A stretch of DNA of 64,000 nt from Clavelina lepadiformis (Eukaryota; Chordata; Ascidiacea; Aplousobranchia; Clavelinidae): the NCBI RefSeq assembly GCF_947623445.1, contig NC_135240.1, positions 26,102,001-26,166,000 on the forward strand. Reading direction: 5' to 3'. Below are positions 49,401 through 59,313 of the stretch, piece after piece (the stretch's first letter is position 1; each line of letters opens with the position of its first letter). The position numbers and the translations under genes were made by a program. The notes below the pieces were generated by a model. That model saw only the letters and a program-made list of their open reading frames with translations, was not told where the DNA came from and ran no database searches.

Positions 49401-51872
49401 TAGCAGGAGCTAAAACAAAAGTAGTCTTGCACAAGTTAAACATTTTACAATCAAATGTTACTAATTAGACCGAATAAGTAAAATCCTATTACGTCTTCTT
49501 GTTTTGACAGGCTCGATGTTTGGGACTCAATAGAGGAAGAACACAGCGACATCAAGCCTGACTACTTGCTCATGCAAGATCTCTTTGCAAAGCAAGAGAA
49601 ACAAAAAAAGAAGAACAAAGAAAAGAAACCAAAACAACCAAAAGAAGTAATCCCGAGTTAAATGAAGAGCTACCAAAATGAAAAGAAAACAAAACAATAA
49701 ACAATGTTGAATTTTTCCCAGATTTCTTTGCTTGACTCCCGCCGAAGCATGAACATCAGCATTTTCCTGCGTCAGCTTAGAAAGCCGAACGAGGAAATTA
49801 TAAACGCTTTGAAAGAAGGAGATCGCATTATGCTGAGTATGATGATAAAATATTGCTGTTTGTCTGTTGTATTATTTAATGACATTAGTTAATTTGATTT
49901 TATATGATGTATCGCTAAAACGTTTTATCGTAGACATGATTTGACAGCTGTTTTTATTGGCTTTTTGTATATCTCATGGGCCTATACCGTAAGCTACGTT
50001 GTATTTCTAGTCATTGTTTAAAACTGACAATAACTATAAATTATGTAACAAAAACAAACAACTTTCAGCGGAGACTAGATTGAGAAACCTGCAAAAATAT
50101 CTTCCTACAAAAAACGAAATTCAGCTCATTCGGGATTTCTCTGGCGATCGCGCTGCTCTCGGAAACGCCGAGCGATTTTTCCTCCTCCTCAGCAACGTAC
50201 AATATTACCAGCTCCGTATTGAGGCAATGCTGTCACGTGAGTCATTTGAAGAAGACATGAGCAGTCTGGTACCGGCAATCTCTTGCATAAAGAAAGCTTG
50301 CAAAGGTGAGCGGGTCAATTTTTATGGAAAACTTGATTTTCTGTTCATTACAATTTCAAATCTTACAGTTTATTGCAGTGCAGTTGCAGTTTTATTGGTA
50401 AAGGTATCTGTCGCTTTAGTTGGGATTTTATTGTTGAACTATAGGAAAATCATCTATGCTTGGTAGATATTTTAATTTTTTCTTTAATGAAGCAAGTTGC
50501 TTGTGTTGATGTATTTTCTACTTTTTCCAGAACTACTTACAAGCACCAAATTACAAGAATTTTTCTCTTTAATGCTAAAGGCAGGAAATTATTTAAATTA
50601 TGGTAGCTATGCAGGAAATGCTTATGGCTTTCGAATTTCTACACTTACGAAGGTACAAAATAAAAATACGTTGCATACATAACTCTTTCGTCTAAACTCT
50701 AAACCTTTCGAATTATGTAATCTATCCATGACTGTGTGATTTGTGAGGGTAATCGCGAAGCAACGTAGGGTATTTTCCACTATAACTTTGATTGATCTTT
50801 GTGTTAAAGCTGGGAGATACTAAAGCAAATAAGCCACGGATGACTCTCATGCATTTCGTTGTGTTGGAAGCAGAGACAAAGTACCCAGCCTTGCTCGGTC
50901 TTTCGAAAGAGTTGGAGTCTGTGGTGAAATGTAAGTCTATTTCGGCACAACAAGTGAAAGAAGACGCAGATCGCGTCACAGACACCATTTCGAAACTAAA
51001 GAAGCAGGTGGGCCGTTGTTTCAAACTTAAGGCACGCTAGGCTAAGTTAGTTTTGCTATTAGGCTAAAGCTAATTTAGTTAGGCCACTTTAGTTATTCAA
51101 GGAAACCGGTAAAACGATTTTTGATTTCCTGAGCAGCATTCTTCATGACAGATCCAAAGTTTTACTACATAAGCTTTTTACTGTGGTGTGAACAAAGCTT
51201 CGTATTATGTGAAAACTGCATCTTAATTGTGATGTGCTTTCTAGGTAAAGAAAGCTTCTGATGACGTTAAAAAACAATTCAAGCCCTTTTTGAAAGACGC
51301 TGAGCTTCGTATCAGTCCCTTTAAGAATGATCTTAAAGAAATAGAGAAACTTCGAGTCAAACTGGCCGAATTTTTGGTCGAGGATGTTAATAAATTTCAA
51401 CTGGACGCCACCTTTTTTCTATTTACAAAATTCATTGAACAGGTGCATTGTTATAAAAAATTTGAACTTTGTAATAACAAACTGTTGGCTGCAGTACTAA
51501 GGACGCTAATATTTATCTCAGTTGGATGAAGCGCGCGAAGAGAACAAGGAAAGAGCGAAACTCGAAGAGAAAAGAAAGAAGAGAGAAATGATGAGAGGGA
51601 TAACAGAAGTTGATGGAATAAGAACAACTCCCGCACAACCAGTTCAGCCTAAAGTAAAGACTCAAACATTTGGATTACTTTAAAATTGGGTTAAAAAATA
51701 AATTAGCTTAGACTTAAAAATTTAGATTAGCTTATAATTTATTATAACTTTGAAAGCATAAAGCTGTAGGCATTTTAATTTGTTGATTTCTTTATAGGAA
51801 AATCTTATTGAAAATCTTTTGGGCGAGATCCGTAGTGGCTTCAGACTTCGAAGATTGAAGAAGCCGAAATGA
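46464..51872 (+). CDS. INF2: Inverted formin INF2, copy b (short, no tail extension)
   Basis: Sixteen exons join in phase to about 893 residues: 46464-46667, 46814-46929, 47580-47662, 47841-47962, 48092-48251, 48325-48358, 48454-48586, 48699-49315, 49511-49646, 49722-49836, 50069-50305, 50531-50652, 50810-51007, 51245-51442, 51522-51653, 51798-51872. The domain order is DID ([31 protein letters not shown]), FH1 with one long proline run and two shorter ones, FH2 (GNYLNYGSYAGNAYGF) and WH2/DAD (ENLIENLLGEIRSGFRLRR). It stops five residues later. It has no acidic exon and no CAAX box. All 15 introns match copy a in position and phase, and ten exons have identical lengths, so this is a tandem duplicate. 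The FH2 core is intact, so actin activity is likely. Membrane anchoring through a lipid tail is not. Confidence 0.95.
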
Positions 51873-53861
51873 ATGAAAGATCGGATCTTAACACGTCAAG
51901 GACGTTGCAATTCAAGCAAAATTAACTTGCTTGGTGTTTTCATTAGCCTACACCGCCGGTGTTCATCAAATGAACCAAATGTTCTCATGTATTTGCTCGT
52001 TTTATTATTTTACCTTCTCCAGCTTGAACATGCCATTTCATGCTACATTTTTTTATTATGACTCATTAGTGCCTGATTATATAAATACTAAATCTGTGCA
52101 CTGTACTTACTTCTGAAATATTTAATTGTCATGTTGTTTTCATTCGTTTCTAAAATTCACCTCTTTTAAATCTTTTCATTTCCCTGAAAAAAAAAGTAGA
52201 TTTATAAACATCTTATAAGATTGTGATAATAAAAGGACATTATAATATACAAAACGAATAGAATATAGAATTCTTATTTTCAGACGTCTGCTTTACGAAA
52301 CATGACCTCAATGATAGTTAACATTGCGTACCGATAACTTTCTGTGTTCCGTTTTAATTCGTTACATAAATATCGCGCATGCCTATTTTGCGTGAATTAT
52401 GCACAGCTGTTCAATGCATTCATTCTACTAAGATCAACGCTGTAACATGGACGTTTTTATGCTGTTGCTGTGCCAAAGTTTTGTCTAAATGTAATTGTTC
52501 AAAGAAACTTCAATATAATCAGTACATACAGTTGTCATTCCTATGTGACCATTGTTGAATTCAATTTTAATAAGTTCGATGTAAAGATAGACAACTTTAT
52601 TGTCATCTTCACAAGGTGACAAGGACTTTGGTCCTATAATATAGCAGTGGAAAACAAGACATTATAATATTGATCACTGCCAATTGAAGCTAGTCATCAG
52701 ACAATTAGCCGTCAAGGTTAGCAATTAAATCTGTGGGTGAAAAAGCAGACAACGACCTCATGAGACTCATATGTTATCACTCGCAATAAACATTTCAACA
52801 AGTATACTTATTGTAGTGAAGTGGTCAATCTCTCAAGTTCAGGTGCCATATACCCACTTTCCATTACAAGATATAGAGTGCTTTCTTATGAGAGTTACAC
52901 TAACTTACTGTAGATCACAGGATAAAAGAAGTCGGAAAACTAGAAACAAAAAATGTCCACCCAGAAAATATTCTTTATAAATATAATCTACTGTACTGTA
53001 CTGTAGAAAAGTGAACAAATCGAATTGGTCTTAGTTAGCAGTTCAGTATAGGTGGATAAAAGTTCTAATGCAGAATAGGTCAACTCTAGAGTAATCCAAA
53101 TAGTTAATAAACGAAAGTAGAAATTTTGCGTCGCTCACTTCGCTAGCATCCACAGTTCACTGGGTTCTTATCTGCAGACTATCAAAATAGAATCGGTCGC
53201 AGCAGACTGGGATTTACTAAAGCGAAATTACACAAAACGAATTCACCAAAACAGATATACCAAAGTTTTTCCGTTTCGTAAATTCTTTTAAAAAAGTTAA
53301 GCATGTTTCAAGAATGTAAATTTCTTGTTTTTATTGCTTGGGATTTTCATGAAGAATAATTTCATGAATAGGTAACATATGAAGCAATCGTTCCAATTTT
53401 TAAAATTTGTGGTTTGAAATTAACCGGGTTCGCAGAATCTTGATGTTAATCATTCAGCTTGTTCTCTCTTTGTTTGAGTTCACTGTATCAAGTTCGTTTA
53501 TTTCTTATTGTTTGCGCTTTTCTGTTTTGTCGTTTAGAAATCAGAATTTGTCAGTTGAGCGTTAATACTTTACGCGCAGAGATCCCATTTTTTCATATTA
53601 TCTGTTACAATAATTACATTATCAGCTTATTGTTCTTTTATTCAGAAACAAAAGTATTGAAATAAGTTGATAACTTTGATAGATTAGAAAAATGATGGTT
53701 TTAGAATCCTTTCAAATTCAAAGTAAATTCCCGATCGTAAACTATTAAGGCTTATATGATTTTATAATTTATTTGTAAATGTTCTTCAGCAAACCAAACA
53801 ATAAATGTTTATAAGATGTCTATGTTCCAAGTTACCACATCGCGAGAAAAATCCTAGCCGT
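51873..53861. other. Spacer between INF2-b and RPL9
   Basis: A canonical AATAAA at 52228-52233, about 360 bases after the stop, fits as the INF2-b poly(A) signal. Around 52580-52620 the complement reads GACAATAAAGTTGTC, like the 3' end of L2/CR1-type LINEs, and may be a short truncated copy. No coding exon is supported. Confidence 0.5.
52580..52625 (-). mobile_element. Possible 3' end remnant of an L2/CR1-type LINE
   Basis: The minus strand shows GATGACAATAAAGTTGTC. Many L2/CR1-type LINEs end in a GACAATAAAG-like sequence with a short repeat tail. No reverse-transcriptase coding sequence is present, so the call rests on this short motif alone. Confidence 0.25.
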
Positions 53862-53886
53862 CCTTTTCTGTTGTGGTGTGGGGCAG
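53862..53886 (+). promoter_or_regulatory. RPL9: RPL9 5' TOP tract and non-coding first exon
   Basis: The run TCCTTTTCTG, starting at about C53862, has the form of the 5' terminal oligopyrimidine tract of ribosomal-protein mRNAs. It is followed after about 20 bases by a GTATGT donor at 53887. Splicing to the acceptor at 54144 would leave one base before the start codon. TOP tracts couple translation to growth signals. The exact start is inferred. Confidence 0.6.
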
Positions 53887-54145
53887 GTATGTGAATGGAT
53901 AATTATCTGATTAAATCCTACTTTGAGAGTTGTTTTCGGCCGTTTTTCTTGCATGTTTGGCCTTAGTTTTGTTGAAACTTTACCTACCTGTTTATTAGTA
54001 TATCGATTCATTGGCTATAAAATTGCCTATGATGAAATTGTTGCCTATAAATTACAATAAGGTTGAAGGCCAACCTGGCCAAACTCAAGCTGATTTCTAG
54101 TTTTAAAATCATAGTTACCTTTATGCTTTAAGTTAATGCAACAGC

Positions 54146-57100
54146 ATGAAGACTATCCACTCCGATCAGGTGGTAACTTTGCCGGATGATGTAAATGTTT
54201 GGGTCAAGGGTCGCATCGTCACTGTTCGTGGACCCAGGGGTGCTCTTAAGAAGAATTTCGGTCATTTAAAGGTTCGTACCATTGTTTGTAAGACAAGTAT
54301 GTAATAAACCCAATGACGTGACGCAAACATTAAATGAGAACTTGTTGGGTTCTTCGAGAAAAGTTGAGTCTAGTATGGAAGTGCACAAGCAAATGACATC
54401 ACAATTTGAGTAGCTGGTGTATAGTATACAAAGGCATTCTGTAGTTGTGCACTTGAATACTAGACCCAAAGTTCATTTTAAAATATTGCTCTGATCTCCA
54501 GACATTCCTATGTATGAAAAGTTTGTATGATATGCTGAAGATATTCGGTGTGGTGAAGGAGCCAACATTATTACTCCACTGGCATAAATAGCTTATCAAT
54601 TTCCCCCATTGTGGTGTGGCATCATAAAATCGTGTCACAAAAACACGCATAAAAATCAGAGTAAGAGCTGGCAAAGAATTATGACAGCATTCGAAATAGT
54701 TCAAATTGCATCAAAGTAATTTTATTTAGAATATTCGCTGACTAAAAAATATATATGTTAGTAGAAAATGCAGGCCTACGTACACCAAAATCTGCCAGCA
54801 TGAAAATTGTGTTTCTTATTTTGCAGTATATATTTGGCAAATGACATATATCATATAATTACATATATTATATATCTATTTATTACACAATATTCCAACC
54901 TGGCATACAAAGATTCAAATTTATTAAAATTCCCTTTCATTTTAGTATTTTGACAGTGTGAGAGGCACTAATTAAAAAAGCACTAACACAAAGGGCTTAG
55001 CTTAGCCTTAGAATTGGCTTCATTTAGTAAAGAATTAGTTGTGGCAGAAATTAATTAGAGTCGGCATGGCATGAAGCATAGACTACATTTTTTGGTGTAA
55101 ATCTCCATATATGCTAAAATGCAAGTTTTTCATACAGGCAGGCAAGCAAGCAGACAGAGTGAAATGGTTAGGCTGCTAAGTTTGTGGTGCGTGTGGTAGA
55201 CCTTTTGCGAGTACTGTTGACTTCTGTGCTTCCATTGCAATGGTATAATACTGTTGCTTAGATTTCCTTGTAGGGTGTATCGACACTTTCAGCCGTTTTG
55301 AACATGTTTATGAAATGCACTTGGTTTAATTAAAAACAAAAAGTCTTTCACTAATTTGCTGCTAAGTCTAGGTTTAACTTATTTAGTTTCATACGTTTTA
55401 TCTTGGAATTTATTTCCACTACCTGCCGTTATATTTCAACATCCAGTTGTTTTTTTGTGATTGTGTTGGCTTGTTTGTGGACTTTTAAAATGCACAAGGT
55501 ACCTCCATTGGTTTTAGTGTTATATTTTTGCTAGCAGATAGACTGTTATTTAATGTTAATGTATAATCCACATACTGATTGTCATGCTAAAGCCTGCCAT
55601 ATCCTGAGAAATTTTGAATACTGTTGGTGGCTGTGCTAGACTTAAAAATACAGCAGTTTTTGACGAGTAATTGTGTGTGCAAAGATGAAAATTTTGGCTT
55701 GATGGCATACACTGAAGCGTCAATTCTTCATTTATTTATCCTAAATTGGCATTCAAGCAACCAGCTCTTCATTATTAATCGGGGTGAAAATATAAAAATA
55801 CAGCGCACATATAGATGAACCTCATGCATGTAGGTAGGGATGTGCCGCGAGGAAGATTATTCGGGTTCGTGCGAACCCGAATATCATGAAGGTCGACACG
55901 AACGAATCCCGAATCTATTCGTATTTGAACCAAACAATAAAATTTCCTCCAAAAGTTGTCAAGTCTTGCTTCTAAAATGACGTAATCGATAAACAAATCG
56001 CTTTCTTTTGAAAAATAGTGTTTAAAAAACGAACGAAAAAGCAAAATCGTTAGGAAAACGACCTTCATTGTAAGTACTGCTGACTCTAGTTTAGCATTGT
56101 CGGGAAACTGGATCACATTTTTTTTACGAAAGTCAGTAAATTGATAAGTAATATTGTATTCGGGTTCGCCCGAATCTTCCATAAAGGCGATATTCGGCGA
56201 ATCTATTCGGTTTTGGGTTCGTATCGGCCCATCCTTACATGCAGGTGCCACACTTGGCACTATGGGTTGTTACCATTATTTTTCCATGCGCGTTGTTTGC
56301 TATTTGGCTTTTTCATATTTTTGCATTTGTGGATGCTATTACAATACTAATTGCTTTTGACAAGAAATCATGTCACAGAAATTTTGGCTTTATAGCTGGC
56401 ACTAAAGCCACAGTTCTTTGTTGTAAAGTTCTGTCAACTTTGCATTCCATCTGCATTTAGATATGTAACAATTCTGGTGTCGTTTCAAATAATCCAGGGA
56501 GCAAGTTAGGTTATTATAAGTTATGAAGTAATGTTTGAAATTTGTTCTTGTGTTTATTCCTTTTAATGTGTAAGTGATTATTGACTGTCACACTGGTACA
56601 AAACCAGGGTGGTTTGTAATACAGGCTTTGTGCCAGACAGGAAAATTTACACTGACCAGTATTTTTTCACTTAAAATTATTGTATGCGCTGATCCAAGTG
56701 GATTGCAGTCTGACAAATGTGCTTACAAAAAGATATCTTGCAAATAAGTTGCATGATTGTCATTCTATCTCCCTAATGTACTACTGTGTTTAAACTTGAA
56801 GTGATAGCTAGTTAATTATTATTGCTATATAAGACAAAATTGTCAGAGTTGCCGATTTTTTTGTGTAGGCTGTGTATGGTTAATCTGCATCAATAGTATG
56901 TTCAGAATTTTTCTTTAATTTTAAAGCAAAGTTTATTACACGTCATAAATCCATAAACTAGAGTAACATAAATCTCATTCTGATCAATATTAGTGATTTT
57001 GTGAGTGCTAACATGTGCTACCAAATTTGCCGCTAGTGTCAAACGATGCAATTGTCATAATTCACTTAAGCTTCATAAATTGATTATTTAACCACATTGA

Positions 57101-58219
57101 TTACATGTGATGGAGCAGAAGTTTTAGCTAAGGCTATTCACTGATCAGCTTCTAAATTTTAGATCGAACTCTCCAAAGTTGGACCTAACTCGTTGAAGGT
57201 TGAAAAGTGGTTTGGATCTCGCAAAGATTTGGCCTGTGTAAGAACTGTTTGCAGTCATATCACCAACATGGCCACTGGAGTAACAAAGGTAAGCTTGTTA
57301 GTGTCTTATTGCGCTGGCTAATTAGGAAATCAAATCACTGTTGAATTTGTGGAAATTATTGTCATTAACTACTAATATGTTTGCCACCACCTGCGCCAGC
57401 ACAATTTTTCGTTCCCAACTTTAAAGACGAAAAATAAAATAAATAGCATAGCTGCATTGTAACCTAGGTTGAACGTAACAAGTTGCCGAGTAGTGGACTC
57501 GTGGCTTTCCTGGGAGACTTGTAACTTAAACTCCATGCAGAGGGCAGCACCAGTGGCTGTACATTAGACCCCAAATATAACATGGTTTTTGTTGAAGGGC
57601 AGGGGTCACGGGTGTTGAGATTTTCGATATTGGGAGGGCGACGAATCATGAAAGGTTGGGAACCAATGGACTCAAAGCTAAAGTAACCAAGTATGCTCTC
57701 ATACAGGGCTACCGCTACAAGATGAGATCTGTATACGCCCACTTCCCCATCAACTGCAACATCACAGACGAGGGGAGGAAAATTGAAATTCGTAACTTTT
57801 TGGGTGAAAAATTTGTGCGCAAGGTCGACATGAGAGGTGGAGTCACTGTCACTGCTTCTCCCAAACAGAAGGACGAGCTCATCATTGATGGCAACGACAT
57901 CGAACTTGTGTCTCTTTCAGGTAAATAGGTTTCGCTGTCGTAGAATGATAAGTATCTTAGTTGGTCAATGATGATATTTCTCAGCTCACTCTGATTTAAA
58001 AATGAGTAAGATATCTCTAACACTGAGACCATTACTAAAAATTTGAACTACCAAGTAAAGTTACTCAACGTTTTAACCCCCGCTCACATGAAGTTTGTTT
58101 TTACAGCCGCCCTCATTCAACAGTCTACAACTGTGAAAAACAAGGACATCCGTAAGTTCTTGGATGGTATCTATGTGTCACAGAAAACTACCATCGTGCA
58201 AGATACTGAAGGAAGTTAA
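54146..58219 (+). CDS. RPL9: 60S ribosomal protein L9 (uL6)
   Basis: Four coding exons, 54146-54271, 57163-57288, 57707-57920 and 58107-58219, join to 192 residues, exactly the human length. The protein opens [20 protein letters not shown] and continues with [14 protein letters not shown]. Further matches are [37 protein letters not shown] and [16 protein letters not shown]. It ends with [15 protein letters not shown]. The uL6 family sits near the sarcin-ricin loop and P-stalk base of the large subunit. A poly(A) signal AATAAA lies at 58228-58233, nine bases after the stop, a compact 3' end typical of highly expressed genes. The intron after the first coding exon is unusually long (2.9 kb) and filled with repeats. 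Confidence 0.98.
54368..54465. mobile_element. Palindromic MITE, 98 bp, in RPL9 intron 2
   Basis: The ends GTCTAGTATGGAAGTGCAC and the complement of GTCTAGTATTCAAGTGCAC form terminal inverted repeats of about 21 bases with two mismatches. The core matches the repeat at 3399-3470. No clear target duplication was seen, so the superfamily is open. Confidence 0.6.
55649..55767 (+). repeat. Dispersed repeat, single copy in RPL9 intron 2
   Basis: It matches the unit of the tandem pair at 21571-21800. Shared blocks are ACAGCAGTTTT-GAC, TGTGCAAAGATG-AAAT, TGATGGC and TTTATT-T--TAAATTGG. Confidence 0.6.
55835..56237. mobile_element. hAT-type MITE, 403 bp, in RPL9 intron 2
   Basis: The terminal repeats are TAGGGATGTGCCG on the left and the complement of TAAGGATGGGCCG on the right. 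The 8-base target duplication is CATGTAGG (55827-55834) and CATGCAGG (56238-56245), seven of eight matching. TA(A/G)GGATGGGC is a familiar hAT end. Subterminal ATTCGGGTTCG blocks occur at both ends, one forming a hairpin. There is no coding capacity. Confidence 0.8.
56349..56412 (+). repeat. Dispersed repeat, partial copy
   Basis: This is a shorter and more diverged relative of the unit at 55649-55767, with the blocks TTTTGAC, AGAAATTTTGGCTT and GGCACTAAAGCC. It lies about 110 bases right of the 403-bp MITE. Confidence 0.4.
57411..57669. mobile_element. Possible hAT-derived fragment in RPL9 intron 3
   Basis: The left part reads GTTCCCAACTTTAAAGACG and the right part ends AAAGGTTGGGAACCAATG, the complement of a hAT-like CATTGGTTCCCAACCTTT. 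The inner ends pair loosely. No clean target duplication was found, so the limits are approximate. Confidence 0.35.
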
Positions 58220-58227
58220 ATCGCTAT

Positions 58228-58233
58228 AATAAA
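58228..58233 (+). promoter_or_regulatory. RPL9: RPL9 poly(A) signal
   Basis: This AATAAA starts nine bases after the stop codon of RPL9. No other signal lies nearby. Confidence 0.75.
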
Positions 58234-59313
58234 CGAATCTCATCATATCTTGGTTGTATGACTTTCTTTTACGCAGGAATTTTTTTAAACGTTAGAAAAG
58301 CAAGATCAGCTTTTGATGTATTAAAAGCTGGAATTATCAGATTAACTCAGTAAGTATCAACGGTAACCAAATTCGAGGGTAAGGAATTTCTTCCTTGGTG
58401 GATGCTACCTTTCTATCGTTTTACTTTTAGAGAATGCAGGAATGCCGACCACAGTGGCCGCTTGTCTTCTGCCAACCTTCGAAAATAGATTCACCTGTTT
58501 AAGAAGCTGAAATTTTGCGATATCCATTATTTTGTTTGACTCTAGGTAGTGTTAAAAAAGTGTGTTAGACCAATCAGAAGCCAGCCTGGCGGTGTTGTTC
58601 ATCACTGCGACGATTACCCCAGCAAATGGCGCGTTAAAAACTTGCAGGTTACATGTTTAGGTAGGTTTAGCTTAAATTGTATGTGAAATTTGACTTTTTT
58701 GGCCCAAACTTGCGGTCTAAAGTATAACAATCTACTGCAAGAGTTAAGAGATGTATGATTTTATCAGAATTTCATGAAATAATAGCCTAAAGCAGAGATG
58801 TCCAACCTTTTATTATAGTAGGCCGCAAAACCTATTAAATTTCAAGAAAAATGGGTACATAAAGTACATACTTTTGGAGTGAAAATGACTAGCGGGCCGC
58901 ACAAAAATCTCAGGCAGGCCGTAGGTTGGACATCCCTGGCCTAAAGCATATTCAAATAAAATACGAAATTTCAGGGAGGCGGGGAGCCTCACACGGGATT
59001 TTTTGTAATGTCACTTTATAATAAAGTAAACAAATGAATCAGGCCATTTTACAAGCATATGCGGCGCTTTAAGAGCGTGCTTTGGCTAAAGAAATTCCGG
59101 CAGCGGCGTTTGTCTTAACAACACAGCACGTTGTTGCACCTCAAGCTTACTTTCAAAGCTAATAGCAACATGTTGAGCTATTGATTTTCACTCGAAAGTT
59201 TTTGAGGGACTTCACTGGGTTTAGAAAGTACTTGATCGATCTGACGACTGTGCGTCACCTCCACATGACTGTCATTAACGTGAAAGTGACTTCGTTCTGT
59301 ATAGGTGGCTGTT
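58234..59313. other. Spacer between RPL9 and the SEA/CUB gene
   Basis: No coding exon is supported. It contains a 146-bp hAT-type MITE. A TGTATAG acceptor-like site at about 59298-59304, ten bases before the ATG at 59314, suggests a 5' untranslated exon of the next gene lies somewhere here. Confidence 0.5.
58793..58938. mobile_element. hAT-type MITE, 146 bp
   Basis: The terminal repeats are CAGAGATGTCCAACCT on the left and the complement of CAGGGATGTCCAACCT on the right, with one mismatch. They are flanked by a perfect 8-base duplication GCCTAAAG (58785-58792 and 58939-58946). Subterminal GGCCGC/GCGGGCCGC blocks resemble the 19845-19958 element. There is no coding capacity. Confidence 0.88.

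Noticed and set aside
55855-55885. Strong GC-rich hairpin that could be a terminator or regulatory stem-loop
   Set aside because: It is the subterminal inverted repeat of the 403-bp hAT MITE, and the same block recurs at its other end.
56141-56460. Overlapping plus-strand frames of about 70 codons
   Set aside because: They run through the end of the MITE and into a dispersed repeat inside an RPL9 intron, with no domain and no splice phase fitting RPL9.
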